Under the pieces are notes generated by a model. It was not told where the DNA came from, made no database searches, and saw nothing but the letters and a program-made list of their open reading frames with translations. From Brachynemurus nebulosus (lineage: Eukaryota > Arthropoda > Insecta > Neuroptera > Myrmeleontidae), in contig JAPWDM010000049.1 of the NCBI GenBank assembly GCA_035578155.1, positions 1,010,663-1,074,662 of the forward strand: DNA of 64,000 bases, given 5' to 3'. Positions 1 through 12,655 of the stretch are shown here, piece by piece; positions within the stretch are counted from its first letter, which is position 1, and each line of letters opens with the position of its first letter. The position numbers and the translations under genes were made by a program.

Positions 1-1860
1 AAAACCGCTGCATGTATTTACACCATTTTGGAGACATCGGGGTATTTTTGTGTAAATTTTCATTAGGAACAAAAAAAATTTACAATTATCAGATGATCAG
101 ATAGAATAATCTCGAAATTCAATCTAGCCTTCTATTTCCTTTTGCCTGCCTCTTCCCTACTGTATCCCAAACCACTATTATGCATATAATATAGTGTATT
201 AATTCATAAACAAAAATTAAGATCAACATATCAAATTTCAGTATATGATAGACTGAATTTAGTACTATACGCGTTTGGAAATTTTTTGATATTCAAATTA
301 TAGGTATTTAAGTGACAAAATAACTTCCTAAACAATTATTTCATAAAAAATATATTTATTTTGGATGTTATTTAGGTGTGTTAATAAAAGAAAGAGGTGT
401 TCCAATAATTTTTCTAAGAATATAAAAAATCAAGGAAACGGCTAGCGCTTGGATGAAACAAAATATTTCCGGTAATATAGGTATACCCTCCAGAAATAGG
501 TGGGACAAAATAATTAATTTTATTTTGTTATTTTAAACATTATACAAATTGATATAGCAAAGAGCACCTAAAAATAATTAAACTGCACATAAAGAGCACA
601 TAAAAATAATTGAATGTGATTTGTTCGATTGTTGTGTTGTGAACAAATGTAATTTGTTCACAACACATATGTTCGTTTTTCTTGACTTTACGTCTCAACA
701 ACTTAACCAATTGATTTAATATTTTGCAAAATTTAAAAAATGTGGTAAATTTATTATCGTAAAGTGATGTAAGACAGCGCACCTGTTTTTTTCAACAAAT
801 ACAAAGTTCGTAACTGACTTTAACCCTGTATTAAAATGTTTAGGATATTCGTAATTGGACGGTTCAGTTGTTGTAATGGTTCTAAAGTGATGATGATAAT
901 TCGAAGGACCAGTGTAAGAACATCCAAAAGCAACAAAACAAAAACAAAAAATGAAATGTTAGTGCGCTGGTTTCGTATATGTATTTGATTTTTCCTTTAT
1001 ACTCACCTTATACACTGTATTATTGTGATATATATTTATATTTATTTGTAATATATGTATACCGTCAGTATGCATATATTTATTACAAGTAGGTATAGAT
1101 GATAAAGGCTACTGTTTGGAGTTAGCAACGAGTGCGACTTACTTGCTGGTCAAGTGATCACATACAACTGTTTGCAGTGTTACCACACTGGTTTGACGAA
1201 AAGTTACGTTGGCCTGCTTGAAAAGGAACATTTTTAAACTGAAACTTACGTATCATCACTCTAACTTAGTACTCGTAGTATTGACATATAATTTTGAAAT
1301 CAATTCATAAAACGAGTCCTGTGAAGTAGATTTATAGCGATCTTAAAAAAAAATCACCTGTATCTAGAATGACTAAAAAATGTAAAAACAATGAGTTTTT
1401 TTAGCGATTTTCTTAGTGAGAATCCTAGGAAGAAAAATTATTAAAAGTATTATTTTGAAAACAATATTGTTAAACGCCAAAATTTACAATCAACCTACGG
1501 CTTATATACACAGACAGCTAAATATATGTATAATTGTATAGACGTAAACAGCAACATATATGAAGATTAGTAATTGAAACCGAATTGCAATTTGTATTAA
1601 GTATATAAACGTTTATTGATTCAAATTCATAATATTAGTATAGATTTAGTTTCAATTCATTATATTGGGGAATATAATACATAAACACTCAACGCAGCGG
1701 CTCTATTAAACTTTGCTTTGTATGCAAATATGATAAATTTGCATATCTTTTACTCGAACAATATACCAGATTGTTCGCAAAATATCATATTGACTACCTA
1801 TATATACAATTACACTTTGTAGCATGTCTACATATATTTGCGACTATTGAAATTAAATTT

Positions 1861-1862
<2 letters not shown>
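1..1862. other. AT-rich stretch without recognised gene
   Basis: No reading frame here resembles a protein I know, and no RNA gene is visible. Short palindromic AT stretches occur, for example around 640-670 where an ACAAATGT..ACATATGT-like inversion is seen. I see nothing else that can be supported. Confidence 0.5.

Positions 1863-1952
<90 letters not shown>
1863..1952. repeat. (TA)n microsatellite
   Basis: About 44 uninterrupted TA dinucleotides. It is one of nine long TA arrays in the window. The apparent Ile-Tyr reading frame across it is an artefact of the repeat. Confidence 0.95.
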
Positions 1953-1953
<1 letters not shown>

Positions 1954-2559
1954 GATTTTTTAGAACCAGGCAGAAACTTGAAAGTGGCATTCCCCCCCTC
2001 TCCAATGTTCGATATAAATTGTCAAAAGAACTCATAAGTCCTTTACGTCCTTTATAAGTCCAAGTTTCAAATTTTTATCACCAGCCCCATCAGAGATACA
2101 AAGGCGCAAAGTTCCAAAATTTGGAAATAAGTCAATTCTCGAAAATTTTTAAAGATTAAAGGATACAAGTTTCACAACTGAAATTCTTTGGGTAGTTGTA
2201 CCCATATACAGCTGCTATACCCATAAACATACCAAGCTGTATAAAACACTCCTTCTGTAAGAAAAAAATATTCAAAAAGTAAATATTGCTAAATTTTGAT
2301 ATCGAACTTTAGGTAAAGTTTTCTAATTGAAGGGACGAAAATAGGTCAAATATGGACATAATATAAAGAGAGATTTATTATTTTTAAAGTGGTTTTTATT
2401 TCAACCTTTTAGGATGAACGGTTTATGAAAATATGTGCATTGGCATAAATGGCTGCAAACACAGAAATCAGCGCGAATTGGAAAACAAAAATGGCTACCA
2501 CGCTTAAGCCGTTGACGATAATTTTTTTTTTAAGAGTTGTTCTCAATACCTCAAATACA

Positions 2560-2760
2560 ATAGAAACAATGAACAAATATTTTACTTTGCAAAATACCAC
2601 TTTTATTTTTGAAACTCTGACAATATTCTTTCGAACCGTCAGTTCATTTTCAAACAGAATAGATTTGAGCGTTACTTTATAGTATTCCATATTTGTTCAT
2701 TATTTACAAATATGGAATACCATAAAATAACACTCAAATCTATTAATACAATAGAAACAA
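2560..2760. repeat. Modular foldback repeat, copy 1
   Basis: The sequence has an inner module (from TTTACTTTGCAAAATACCAC to the AAACAGAA end) followed by an outer module (AATAGATTTGAGCG...ATTCCATATTTGT). The outer module is then repeated in inverted orientation after a ~15-base loop (arms near 2653-2690 and 2706-2744). The same modules recur at 12.4 kb and 26.1 kb in other combinations. This is typical of a non-autonomous foldback DNA element; no transposase is present. Superfamily unknown. Confidence 0.7.
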
Positions 2761-2859
2761 CTGGAAGAATATTTATTTTTTCTAAAATGGTCGAGACAAC
2801 CAACTTTTTTTTAGACCATTTGGTATAGACCGACTTAATATGATTTTGGCACCCCCTGA

Positions 2860-3010
2860 AACTGAGGCCCGGACCAGGGGTCCCGGTTTTCCCCCTCCCC
2901 CTTAGATGCCAGCTTAGACTTCAATGGACCTCAAAATAAATTTCTATCATGACCGTGGTTGTAATAGCTGAAACTTCCATTCGAAAATTTGCTAAAAGGA
3001 AAAGTACTCT
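2860..3010. repeat. Dispersed repeat fragment related to 37.79 kb
   Basis: The stretch beginning at GGACCTCAAAAT and reaching GCTAAAA (about 2925-3000) matches 37785-37890 with divergence. A GC-rich run lies just upstream. No coding capacity is seen. Probably a fragment of an old transposon; family not identified. Confidence 0.4.
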
Positions 3011-3839
3011 CATTTGTTGCTCCGATAAAAGTGAATGCACTTAAGTATTGATGTTATTTACGTTTTTTTCTTTTTCCCAAGGTTTTATTTAAACATTACG
3101 TAGGTGGCAGTGAAGAATCGAGAGACGAGTGCAGATGAACAAAAAAAATGGTACAAGATTTATTATTCCCTATTCAAATTTATTTAAATGTTTACCCTCC
3201 ATTTTATATTTGAACAAAAATGTTTGTTTTGCCGTATACAGTTGCAATATACCTACCTTCGGCATTGGTGCGGCACAATGTTCTCACATGTATAAAATAT
3301 TTGGTGAAATATACCGAAAAATTATACGTTCATGGATACTTATATAATGATATATTACTGTTACCGTGTCCCCACTAAACCGTATTGTTTGTTAACTTTT
3401 AAGCTTTACTTTCGCTGGTTATTTGGAGGTTGTTTTTTTGGTGATATTCATAGAATAAAAATTTTATGAACGGTAAATGTTCCTAACAGACTGTCCGCAA
3501 TATTTGTGTTATTGTAAATTTTTTTGGCATAATATTTACTGTTAGCGTGTGTAAGATAAATTAATAGAAAATAAAATTTTATATAAAGTTCGATTCTATT
3601 GTCATGTTTTATAATACATATTTTGGTATTAGAGGTAAATGATTTTTATAAATTCAGGTAAAGTCAGAAAGTTAGTCACCCTATCGCCATAAGCATTACG
3701 ATTAAATAAACTGTGGCATAGTTAATAAGCTGTAGAAATAGTCGCCTTAGATTTCTGTGCGACTAGTTTAAGAATAGATAGATATCTAAGCATATGTCTA
3801 TTAATTAATCAATTAATTAAATTAATACTGTACAGTCCG

Positions 3840-3878
3840 TCTGGCTATAACACACACAACGTGTCTGTTATAGCCAGA
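3840..3878. repeat. Perfect 13-bp inverted repeat
   Basis: TCTGGCTATAACA at 3840-3852 is exactly inverted at 3866-3878 with a 13-base loop that itself contains ACAC/GTGT. It could form a cruciform or an RNA hairpin. Function unknown. Confidence 0.8.
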
Positions 3879-4278
3879 AAAACCATAGAGCCCAATTACG
3901 ATTAGTGATCACACATGTGTGTGATGCTACCCACAGACTGGTGTACTGACCGGCAACATGGGTATCACATTCTCAGTTTGATGGTTTTTTCTAAACGTGT
4001 CGACGGATAATATACTAACTTTTTTAATTGTTTACATGTTTCGGTATATCTTGTTGATTAATTTTTTTTTAGTCGAATTTTCTCCGAAAAATTAGACTTT
4101 GGTATACAGCCTATACGATAAGAAAGGGACGAGGCGAAAGTAGGGGCGCTTTCCCTTTCGGACCCGTAAAACACGATTCCGAAGAAAAAAAATGTCTGAT
4201 GCACAATAGTATTATAAAAGTGGGGTCAAATTTTAGGCAAATTTTGGATCCGACCCAAATTTTAAGGGGGTGATGGGG

Positions 4279-5340
4279 GGCAACAAAACAATAAAACTTT
4301 TCCAAACCGGTTAGAAAATAATTTTTCGATCAATTATCTACTACATATCCAAAATTCAGTTTCATAGGGCGATTTGGAGGGAGTAGAGGGGGGAAAAGGT
4401 GTTTTAGCTGGATCTAACACACCCACAGCCCCCCAGAATTAACTTAGACAGTTGAAATTTGGTATGTTGATAGAGTTCGTACCTAGGGTCTGCATTTTGG
4501 AGGTTTAATATTTTACCCCTACCCCCACCATTTTTAAGTTACAATTCCATGCTTTTTCGACGTTTTCGAAGTTTGTACCAAACCTAGAGGGCTCAATTTT
4601 GTCTATAGATTAAGTTAATAGCCAGCCACTGTTTTTTGGAGGCTTCAACTTTTAACGCTTACCCCCACAATTTTTACGCCAATATTGCCTTGATTCTTTT
4701 GCTTTTTTTCTAATACACCCAGAGATTCTCTGAGTAAACCTAGAGGGCTGAAATTTTGTATCAAAACAATAAAACTTTTCCAAACCGGTTGGAAATAACG
4801 TCTCGGTCAATTATCTACAAAATATCCAAAATTCAGCTTCCTAGGACGTAGGTGGTTGAAATTTTGTATGCTGATATAGTCCGCGCCTAGGGTGTACTTT
4901 TTCAACGTTTTAATATTTTACTTTCACTCCCATCATTTTAAGCTACAATTTCATGCTTTTTCAACGTTTTCAAAATTTGTACCACGTGCACAGGTCACCC
5001 AAATAAACCTAAAGGGCTAAAATTCTGTATTCGAATTGAGTTAGTATCAAGGGTGTGGCTTTTGGAGGTCTCAACTTTTAACCCTTACCCTCACCATTTT
5101 TATACCAAAAAAACATGATTTTTCTTGTTTCTCAGCAGTTTTCTCAAGGTCCCCAAATAAACCTAGAGGGCTGAAATTTTGTGTATAAGTTAAGTTAATA
5201 GCCAGCCACTGCTTTTTGTAGGTTTCAACTTTTAACCCTTACCCCACGATTTTTACGCCAGTATTTCCTTGATTTTTTTTGCTTTCTTTCTAACACGTCT
5301 AGAGACTCTCTAAGGAAACCTAGAGTTATATGTGTTTAAA
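4279..5340. repeat. Diverged tandem array, ~155-bp unit
   Basis: Units begin with AAACCTAGAGGGCTGAAATT or close variants near 4439, 4581, 4736, 4850, 5006, 5158 and 5317, a spacing of mostly 142-159 bases. A longer block (ACAATAAAACTTTTCCAAACC...) is also duplicated, at 4286 and 4769. The period is close to that of many satellite DNAs, but the copies are old and uneven. No gene is present. Confidence 0.7.
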
Positions 5341-5548
5341 ATGATTTATTTTAATACTAATGGAAGTAGGCATAATAAATTTAAAGAAAAAAATGAATTA
5401 AATACTATCATTTATCACAAATTCAATATATACATATGTAAGTAATTTAAAAATATTATTGATATAATTTTTTATTTTATTTATAAAATAGGAATTTTGG
5501 ATTTTTTTTGGAAAGAAAAATGTCCTCAAAATATCCTTCCAGTTCACT

Positions 5549-5878
5549 GTTAGAGGTCCTTTTTTAATATTTAACAATAAAACAGAGAGGCTATGGGCAG
5601 ATAAGCATGGGTAGGAATGCCCTCTTGCGAATTGTGTTGGCTTTTTCCTGCTAACTGCTATCGACATGAAATTTACTGAGTTTCAGCCCTTAAAATCTTA
5701 AACCCTTTTTTTAAAGCCCCGATCAGTCGAACACTCATCATTAGTTTTAAAACCATCAAAATGGCAATTCGTCTGTAGCCTTTCAATCACATTTAGATAT
5801 CTTGAAAATACCGAAGATGTAGCGAAAAATTCGACTACCGTGATGGGGCCCCGCTGTTCACGGCGTTTTTATATATTC
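5549..5878 (+). mobile_element. 3' tail of Dong/R4-type LINE (truncated)
   Basis: From the run TTTTTTAATATTT onward, this ~320-base stretch matches the tail that follows the stop codon of the reverse transcriptase gene at 40626-42026. Shared landmarks include TTTTTCCTGCTAACTGCTAT, AATACCGAAGATG, AAAAATTCGACT and the CCGCTGTTC.CGGCG end. Only the tail is present, as expected for a copy cut short at its 5' end during target-primed reverse transcription. It fixes the approximate 3' boundary of the family. Confidence 0.75.
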
Positions 5879-7130
5879 CTCATTTCAGATACAATTGATC
5901 ATGAGTTTTCGTTAAAAAATGAAATAATTCTTATATTCGAAACAAATCAATCTTCTATTCTTTTCTAAAAACAAACTGCAAATTTAAAATTTACGTAAAT
6001 GTAATAATGAAAGAGATAAAGCCAAGAAAACGGAAATTATTTTAATTCAAAGTGACGAAGCATCGTTAAATTTAACTAAAACGAACCATATTTATATCAC
6101 TGTATTGTTGTTATCAATATTGTGTTTATTTTTATTGTTTTTTGTAAAAAATTCATGTGTTCGCATATGTTGAATTATTTTGTGAATTTATCTACTTATA
6201 TAAACTTATTGCTATTTAATTCTTTAAAAATATTACCGTCCCTGGAGAAGTTTACTGTGTAAACGTGTGGACTGTATAGTGTTAACAAAGTAATTTAGCG
6301 ATAACATCATTTTAGCGCAATACTGCAAATATTCTACTGAATTAGGAAACTTTTCACAATTAGAGATATTACAAAATACATCTTTACAATCTTGTTTGAC
6401 ATGTCCTTAAGGAACATAATTAGGAAAAAAAAACATCGACTCCTTTTTTTTAGCGAATCTGCCCTTAATAAGTTAGTATTATTTTAAGATCAATAATATG
6501 TGATCGAACTAAAAACTAAAATGAAGATTATTGTTAAATAATAATCAGAGAAATGATAATTGTGAAATTTGATAATAATAATAGTTTGTGAAACTGTGTT
6601 AATAATAGTAGGGCTGTGAGGGCATTTGTATTTTAATTTATTTTGGGTTCTTTAGACTTGTTGAAATTTAGTAGTCTAAAGCGGACAGAAGTTAATTGAT
6701 AGGTAGGTAATAATAACGAAAATAAAGTGAGGTAATAGAAACCAAAAGAATCAAAATAAATTTTAAAATCCAAATAATTTAAATCACATTTAATATGCAT
6801 TTTATTAATCGACTTCAAAAACGAGGAGGTTCTCAATTCAACCCGTATGTATTTTTTTTCTTTTTTTATGAATGTACACTAATTGCTCTCACAGTTCTGG
6901 CTCAGTTTGCACCATTCTTTTATTAGTTAGAAGATAAAGTTTTCCAGATGGTCCCATAAAAGTTTTGTTGATATTGGTTGAGTAATTTTGTAACCCTCTT
7001 CAATAATATGAACAATATGAATAATTATGGCAAATTTAAAATTTGTATACTACGCAAAATATCATACTAAGGAAAATTATAAAATTTAATATTAAAATAT
7101 AATGTTTGTAATATGCAAATAAAACTAAGA
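5879..7130. other. Unassigned AT-rich stretch
   Basis: No supported gene. A short segment near 6225-6300 (TTACCGTCCCTGGAGAAG...) resembles 27920-27985 and marks an old dispersed repeat. The 3' untranslated region of the LINE at 7.2-10.2 kb probably ends somewhere in the last few hundred bases, but no tail or target duplication is clear. Confidence 0.4.
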
Positions 7131-7178
7131 TATGTAAGTAAACTAGTTTTGTTTAAAATACTTATCTTTCATGTATTA

Positions 7179-9625
7179 CAATTTTTTATTAAAACTACTG
7201 TCGAGTAGCTGAGTACCCATACTAAAAAAATGGTTCGAGTGCAAAGGGTTAATATTCATTACATAATTTTGTACCATCGCTTCAAAATTATTTCTTATAA
7301 GAGTGATGTTTTGACTTTCCAAAAGATCTTCGTAACCTAATCTTGCTATAATCATCTTTAATTGCGACACCCAGTTGTATTTTACAATATTAATTCTGTT
7401 ACCATCAAGTGCTAAAAGGTCTAAATAACAAAGTTTTAAATATCTAGTTTCCGGAGCAGTTAGAAGCTTGTACCACCAATTTAAGCGATTGCTCCCAAGT
7501 GTAGTCTACCGTGTTCTTTCCGGACCATGTAGTGAGGCGTACTAATAGGTAGATTGAAAATACTTTTAAAAAAAGAACTTTGTACCTTATACGATTGATT
7601 TAGATATCTTAATCCCCATGTTTCCACCCCATACATTACTGTAGTTGTCACTATCGTGTCAAACAATTTAATTCTAGTTGCATGCGAATTACAGGCTGCT
7701 TTAACAAATAAATTTCGAATACTACCTACTGCCACATTACCTTTCTTTATTGACCTATTTGTGGCTTCAAGAAAAAGACCTGAACTTGAAAAAAAAACTC
7801 TTAGATAATTAAAAGTTTTAACTATTTCGATTGTTTTATTCTGAATATTAAAATTAAGATTTTTTTACGTTCTACCCCTCTTTCTAAAAATCATAATTTT
7901 AGTTTTTTCAATATTGATGGTCAATTTATTAGCTAAGCAATAGGTTTGAAAGACATCAGGAGTTTTTTGTAAAATTTTGGGGGAATCGGCTATGCAAGTA
8001 GTATCATCAGCGTACAGTAAATGACTGAGTTTGATTTCTTTATTTATATTAACGCATCTTATATCATTTTGTTCAAAAAAGTCATTCAGATCCGAGATAA
8101 ATAGTGTGAATAGCAGGGGACTCAGAGAGTCACCTTGCAGGACTCCTTGAGTGATTTTGATATTTATTTCGTCATTATTTTGTACAGAAAAAATAACTTG
8201 ACTGTTTTTATACAGATTGGCCAGAACAGAAATTATTTTCCCACTTACACCTATACTGCGTAGTTTCTTCCAAAGTAGCGCATGGTTTATTTTATCGAAA
8301 GCTTTCTGTAGGACTATAAATGTTACAAATAATTTGCCTTTTGGTTTCATAATATGTGATTGTATTATACTATTTAAAATAAGTATATTATCCTGGCACC
8401 CCCTTCCCTTCCTAAAGCCTGCTTGATGGTCGGGAATTATATTTGCCAACTGCGCCCAGTTTTGTAATCTTTGGCTAAGCATATAAGTATATATTTTGGT
8501 AATACTATTCAAAAGGGTGATGCCCCTATAATTATTAGGATTATTTATATCTCCTTGCTTATGGATTGTAAACAACTTTCCAGTTGACCATTCCACTGGA
8601 GATTTTTCATTATTAAATGCTTCATTAAATATTTCTAGTAATCTTAGTCGCCAAGCGTCTAGTAATTTTTTAAGAAAGTCGTTAGAAATTAGGTCTGGTC
8701 CGGGGGTTTTCCTAGTTTTTATGTGACTGGGTGCTTTGTCTAGTTCAGAAGAGGTGAAAATCTGATCTAGTATAGGGTGAGCTGCATCAAGAAAGTTAAT
8801 GTCATAGTTAACTATTTCCGGAAACAGAGAATCAAAATAATTTTGCCATGTTTGCAATGATATGCTATTCTAACTAACAGAGTTTTTCTTTTTTAGGCCG
8901 TTAACAATTTTCCAAAATTCTCTGCTATCTTTAACCATGTTCAGTTTCTCTCTAAGTGAGTTGAAATATACAACCTTTTTATCTTTTATTGTATTTTTAT
9001 AATCCCGTTTTGCTCCTATATATAAGTTTGAGTTAACCAGATCAAAATTATTACGTTTTGCTAATTTAAATACATCTTTTATTTTTTGTTTGTTGTTTTT
9101 ACACTCATTATCAAATCAAGGTTTATCGCGCTTCACAATTTGCTGTTTAACTGGATAGATTGTTTTCTCCTGAACCATTCCGGAACTTCGTGATGCTGCT
9201 ATGATACCCTGTATCGTAGTGTCATACAAAGTTTCGGCAGAATGATTGTTAATTGTATTAATCGTATCATTTAAGTAATTTATAAATGTATAATTTTTTT
9301 CTTTATTCCATTTTAACGTTTTCATAGTAAATGGGATTATATTACGATTTTTCAGATTTGTCGGTTTTGCAAAGGAGTAAGCACCCAAAGTTAAAGTGCA
9401 GGGTAGATGGTCAGACAATAGAATAATATCTACTTTAAAATCAATTACTTCCCACATAGCCAGATCATCCGCCCGTACTAGATCCACGGTACTCCTACCA
9501 TTAAAATTGTGAAACGTAAATGACCCATCTCTGTCCGATTTAGTTCTGCCATTTACAATAATAAAACCAAAATTTTCAAAATAATCAGCAATTAAGGTGC
9601 CTTTCTTATCAAAAGTTAAATCCAT
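7179..9625 (-). pseudogene. LINE ORF2 endonuclease-reverse transcriptase, broken
   Basis: Frames 9116-9625, 7865-8857 and 7481-7735 are one reading frame interrupted by stops: TGA at 9118-9116 (within a KRDKP/FDNECK context where Trp is expected), TAG at 8872-8870 and TAA at 7867-7865. A frameshift near 7490 leads to the C-terminal part ending at 7179. The endonuclease retains the GRSTVDLV and LSDHLPCTL motifs but lacks its N-terminal half. In the reverse transcriptase (330 residues from 8857), GDSLSP is at residues 242-247 and YADD at 282-285. Motif A reads FIVLQKAFD, with Val where the catalytic Asp is expected (residue 182). The product would cut and copy at the target site; this copy is inactive. 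Confidence 0.85.
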
Positions 9626-9689
9626 TGAATATCTATTTTCCTCTAGATGAGTAAATTCAAATAGATTCTAACCCTTCATCTGATTGTAG

Positions 9690-10167
9690 CCGCATTTTTT
9701 GTTTGTCTACCTCCGTATCTGTTTGTCATATCTTAACTTATGTGCAATTGAGTATTTTGTAATGTTTTTCTATTGCTAAGAACCTGCTATTTCTTTCTCC
9801 ATGTAGTAAAGCCGATTAAAATAGGTGCGTTAGCTTTTGTTCCTAATTTTTTAATAAAATCTATATCATCTTCTGTATAATTTGATTGCATTTTATCATT
9901 TAGAAGTTAAAATACTTTGTGTTACGTTTCCTCATAACTGTCACCTTCACCTTGTAGACCATTTATTACAATATTTTTCTTTTTGTTATCCATTCCTAAC
10001 TTAGATAATTTGAGTTCCAAAGTAAAAATTTTTTTATTCAACATTGCTTGCTCCTGTTTTAACGTTTCAAATTTTTCATCCAGGTTATCATTCACTTTTT
10101 TAATATCCTTCTTCAAGCCATTTTTTAAATCATTGATAGCTTGCAAAATTTCAGAAAATTGTGCCAT
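9690..10167 (-). pseudogene. LINE ORF1 (coiled-coil RNA-binding type), broken
   Basis: The start at 10167 opens an 81-residue frame, MAQFSEILQAINDLKNGLKK..., rich in Lys, Glu and heptad-spaced Leu/Ile (residues ~5-60), a coiled coil. It is followed by IVINGLQGEGDS, typical of the start of the RNA-binding part of L1/L2-like ORF1 proteins. After the stop at 9922 another frame carries APILIGFTTWRKRN at about 9840, the conserved C-terminal half of that domain, so one or more frameshifts separate the two. ORF1 proteins coat the retrotransposon RNA. This one cannot be made intact. Confidence 0.7.
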
Positions 10168-11264
10168 GTTAACAACACTATCCGAAAAGTTTATTTATTT
10201 ATTTATTTATGTATATTTTGTTTGTAAGTTTAAAAGTTAGGTAAAATTTTAAAATTATTAAAGAAATTTTAAAGGAGCTATTTATATCAAAACATGTTTT
10301 ATTTATTATTAAAATGCATATAATTTTAAGGTTATTATGGTATGAGGTTTAGTTTTTTGAATGTGGTGATACTGAGTCCTATATTAAAGCGTTGCTTTTT
10401 GAAAGTATTGCCAACTGCATCCAAAGAAATTTTAAAGCGAAAATTTATTAATTTTTAATATATGGAGATATAATTTTAACATTAAAGTATTTTAAAATGT
10501 CATTAAATATTTTTATAAACATTTTAGATGAAAGTAATTTTTTCTTTACGCAATTATTTAAATATTATATCTTTGTCTAAAATATTGCAACATTGAAGTC
10601 AACCAATGGCCAGTAAATGCTGCCATCTATTAACACTGTTCTTTAGTTTTGTAACTCAACCACTATTTCGTCGGTAACATTGAAACGCATAGGGGATTTT
10701 AGGTTGTTTTTAACCTTTTCAATAAATCAAAATACATAAGAACATCAGAATGTATGTAAAATGCTATTGTATTTAAGTTTATTTAAGTGTTTTATGTCTA
10801 TGTGATAATAAAATATTTATGAAAAGTTATGAAAATAAGTTTATAATTCTGTAGCAAAAAAGTGAATAATTTTAGTTTGTTTTCTAGTGTCTGTGACTTT
10901 TAAAAACGTATGTTATACAAAAATTTCATTATGTATTAGGTATTTTTAAAAGCTTTTATTTAACTTGATATGTTAGCATGTTGGTTTAAATCAAATCTTG
11001 GAATCAAAATTCAGACAGGTTCTAATTGAGCTAGAGCTTTCAAATTTTACATACGTGTCTAACCTTGATGACAATGCAATATTGTATAATTAGTTTTGTC
11101 CTATACTGCCCCCCCCAAAAAAAAAAAAATTGTTGGTTTTTAGTCCTGTATAAATTTTTGACATTTAGAATTGTCAAATATTGTCCATTGATTTTACATT
11201 GCAATTTTTTGTTTCCATAGTTATGCTTTTTTTCAAATTAATTGTAATCAGACTAAAAAGTAGA
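10168..11264. other. AT-rich stretch, LINE 5' flank
   Basis: A short (ATTT)n run at 10190-10215 lies just upstream of the LINE ORF1 start and may be part of its 5' end or of the insertion site. Beyond that no gene or recognisable repeat is seen. Confidence 0.4.
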
Positions 11265-11605
11265 AAATAAATTAAAGTAAAAAAAATGTTTTTAATAAAA
11301 AGCTTTTATTTAAAAATGGGCTAAGAAAAAAATAAAATAACCTTTGAGTGAAGTTTGAAGTAATATGCAACATATTACATAATTTATAAAAGCTTGAGGC
11401 GTTTAATTAAGTTTGGTAACTACTGAAATGTAAAATAGCTACACTTATATCCACAACAGAAATAATTAATGGTAACGCCTCAAGCTTTTATAAATTATGT
11501 TGCATATTACTTCAAACTTGACTCAAAGGTTATTTTATTTTTTTCTTAGCCCATTTTAAATAAAAGCTTTTTCTTAAAAACATTTTTTTTACTTTAATTT
11601 ATTAT
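11265..11605. repeat. Large foldback repeat (~135-bp arms)
   Basis: The left arm (about 11265-11402) is repeated in inverted orientation at about 11474-11605 with few differences. Landmarks are AAAGCTTTTATTT, GGGCTAAGAAAAAAATAAAA and ATAAAAGCTTGAGGCGTT. The spacer is ~70 bases. Long arms with a short unique centre are typical of foldback or MITE-type non-autonomous DNA transposons. No coding sequence. Confidence 0.85.
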
Positions 11606-12412
11606 TTACTGTAATGAATTTATATACCTGCTTTATTGTTAATAAGTTTTGAAAAGAACAATTGAAATTTTATAGAAAAAAGGTGTGATGATTTAAGTTC
11701 ATTCAATTATAATTTAAACTCAGGAAAATAAACAAAACTTATTTCAAATACGTATTGTTTTTTGTTATTAGCACCAGTTATTAGTGTGCACTCTTTTATA
11801 CTTTCAAAAAAGTTATATTTTTATTTTCAGAAGTTTTATAAACAAATAAAATGAGGTTAGGTAGATTTAACGAGACCTGTAACCCCTCTCAGATTATTTT
11901 GATTTCAAATATATAACAGTGTTGCCAATGTTATCACTACTTTAGACGTTTTCGATACTTTAGATCAAAAAATCTAAAGTTCAGTCGACCGGATCGTAAC
12001 TGAATTTTAAGTATCGATTCTTTATTGGTTAAACTATATCAAATCAGTTTTTTATTTAATTCTCTTAATTAGAACTATTTTTTTTTTTAAATTCGGAACA
12101 AAAAAAATCACATGTCTCCATAAGCACCCATGTATTTTTACTCAACTTTGGCAATTTTTTTCTCGACTCTCAGCGACCAAATTTTTTTGTTTTTTCATAG
12201 GATGATAAAATACCTTTTTGAGAATCTGTATGCAAATTTTTATTATTTTTTCTCTAGTCAGCCCTCATACCACAACAACCTTAAACAATACAATGGTGTT
12301 AATAGTCCATTAATATAACTGCGACTTTTTAAATAACAAAGAGAGCACTGTAGTTTCTTTTAAAATTGTTTAAGAGAGATAGACAAATTTTTAATTATGT
12401 TTTAAGATAATA

Positions 12413-12655
12413 AACAAATATTTTACTTCGCAAAAATACCACTTTTATTTTGAAACTGTGACAATATTGTTTCAAACCGTCAGTTCATTTTCAAACAGAA
12501 TTTTCAAACAACATTCTGTTTGAAAATGAACTGACGGTTCGAAACAATATTGTCACAGTTTCAAAATAAAAGTGGTATTTTTGCGAAGTAAAATATTTGT
12601 TTATTATTTACAAATATGGAATACCATAAAGTAACGCTCAAATCTATTAATATTA
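12413..12655. repeat. Modular foldback repeat, copy 2
   Basis: The inner module (about 12413-12502) is followed, after a ~13-base loop, by its near-perfect inverted copy (about 12516-12605). After this comes a single outer module that ends near CAAATCTATTAATATTA. The arms are ~90 bases with almost no mismatches. The same modules are at 2.6 kb and 26.1 kb. Confidence 0.85.

Larger units (their letters stand above)
7179..10167 (-). mobile_element. Decayed LINE with coiled-coil ORF1
   Basis: A non-LTR retrotransposon on the minus strand with a coiled-coil ORF1 (about 10167-9700), an endonuclease-reverse transcriptase ORF2 (about 9680-7179) and no visible LTRs. ORF1 type and reverse transcriptase motifs suggest the L2/CR1 group, but the clade is not certain. 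The copy is dead: the endonuclease N-terminus is missing, ORF2 has three in-frame stops and at least one frameshift, and one catalytic aspartate is changed. The ends and the target duplication could not be found. Confidence 0.85.

Noticed and set aside
4111..4305. 64-residue minus-strand frame
   Set aside because: Falls at the edge of the ~155-bp tandem array; no similarity to a known protein.
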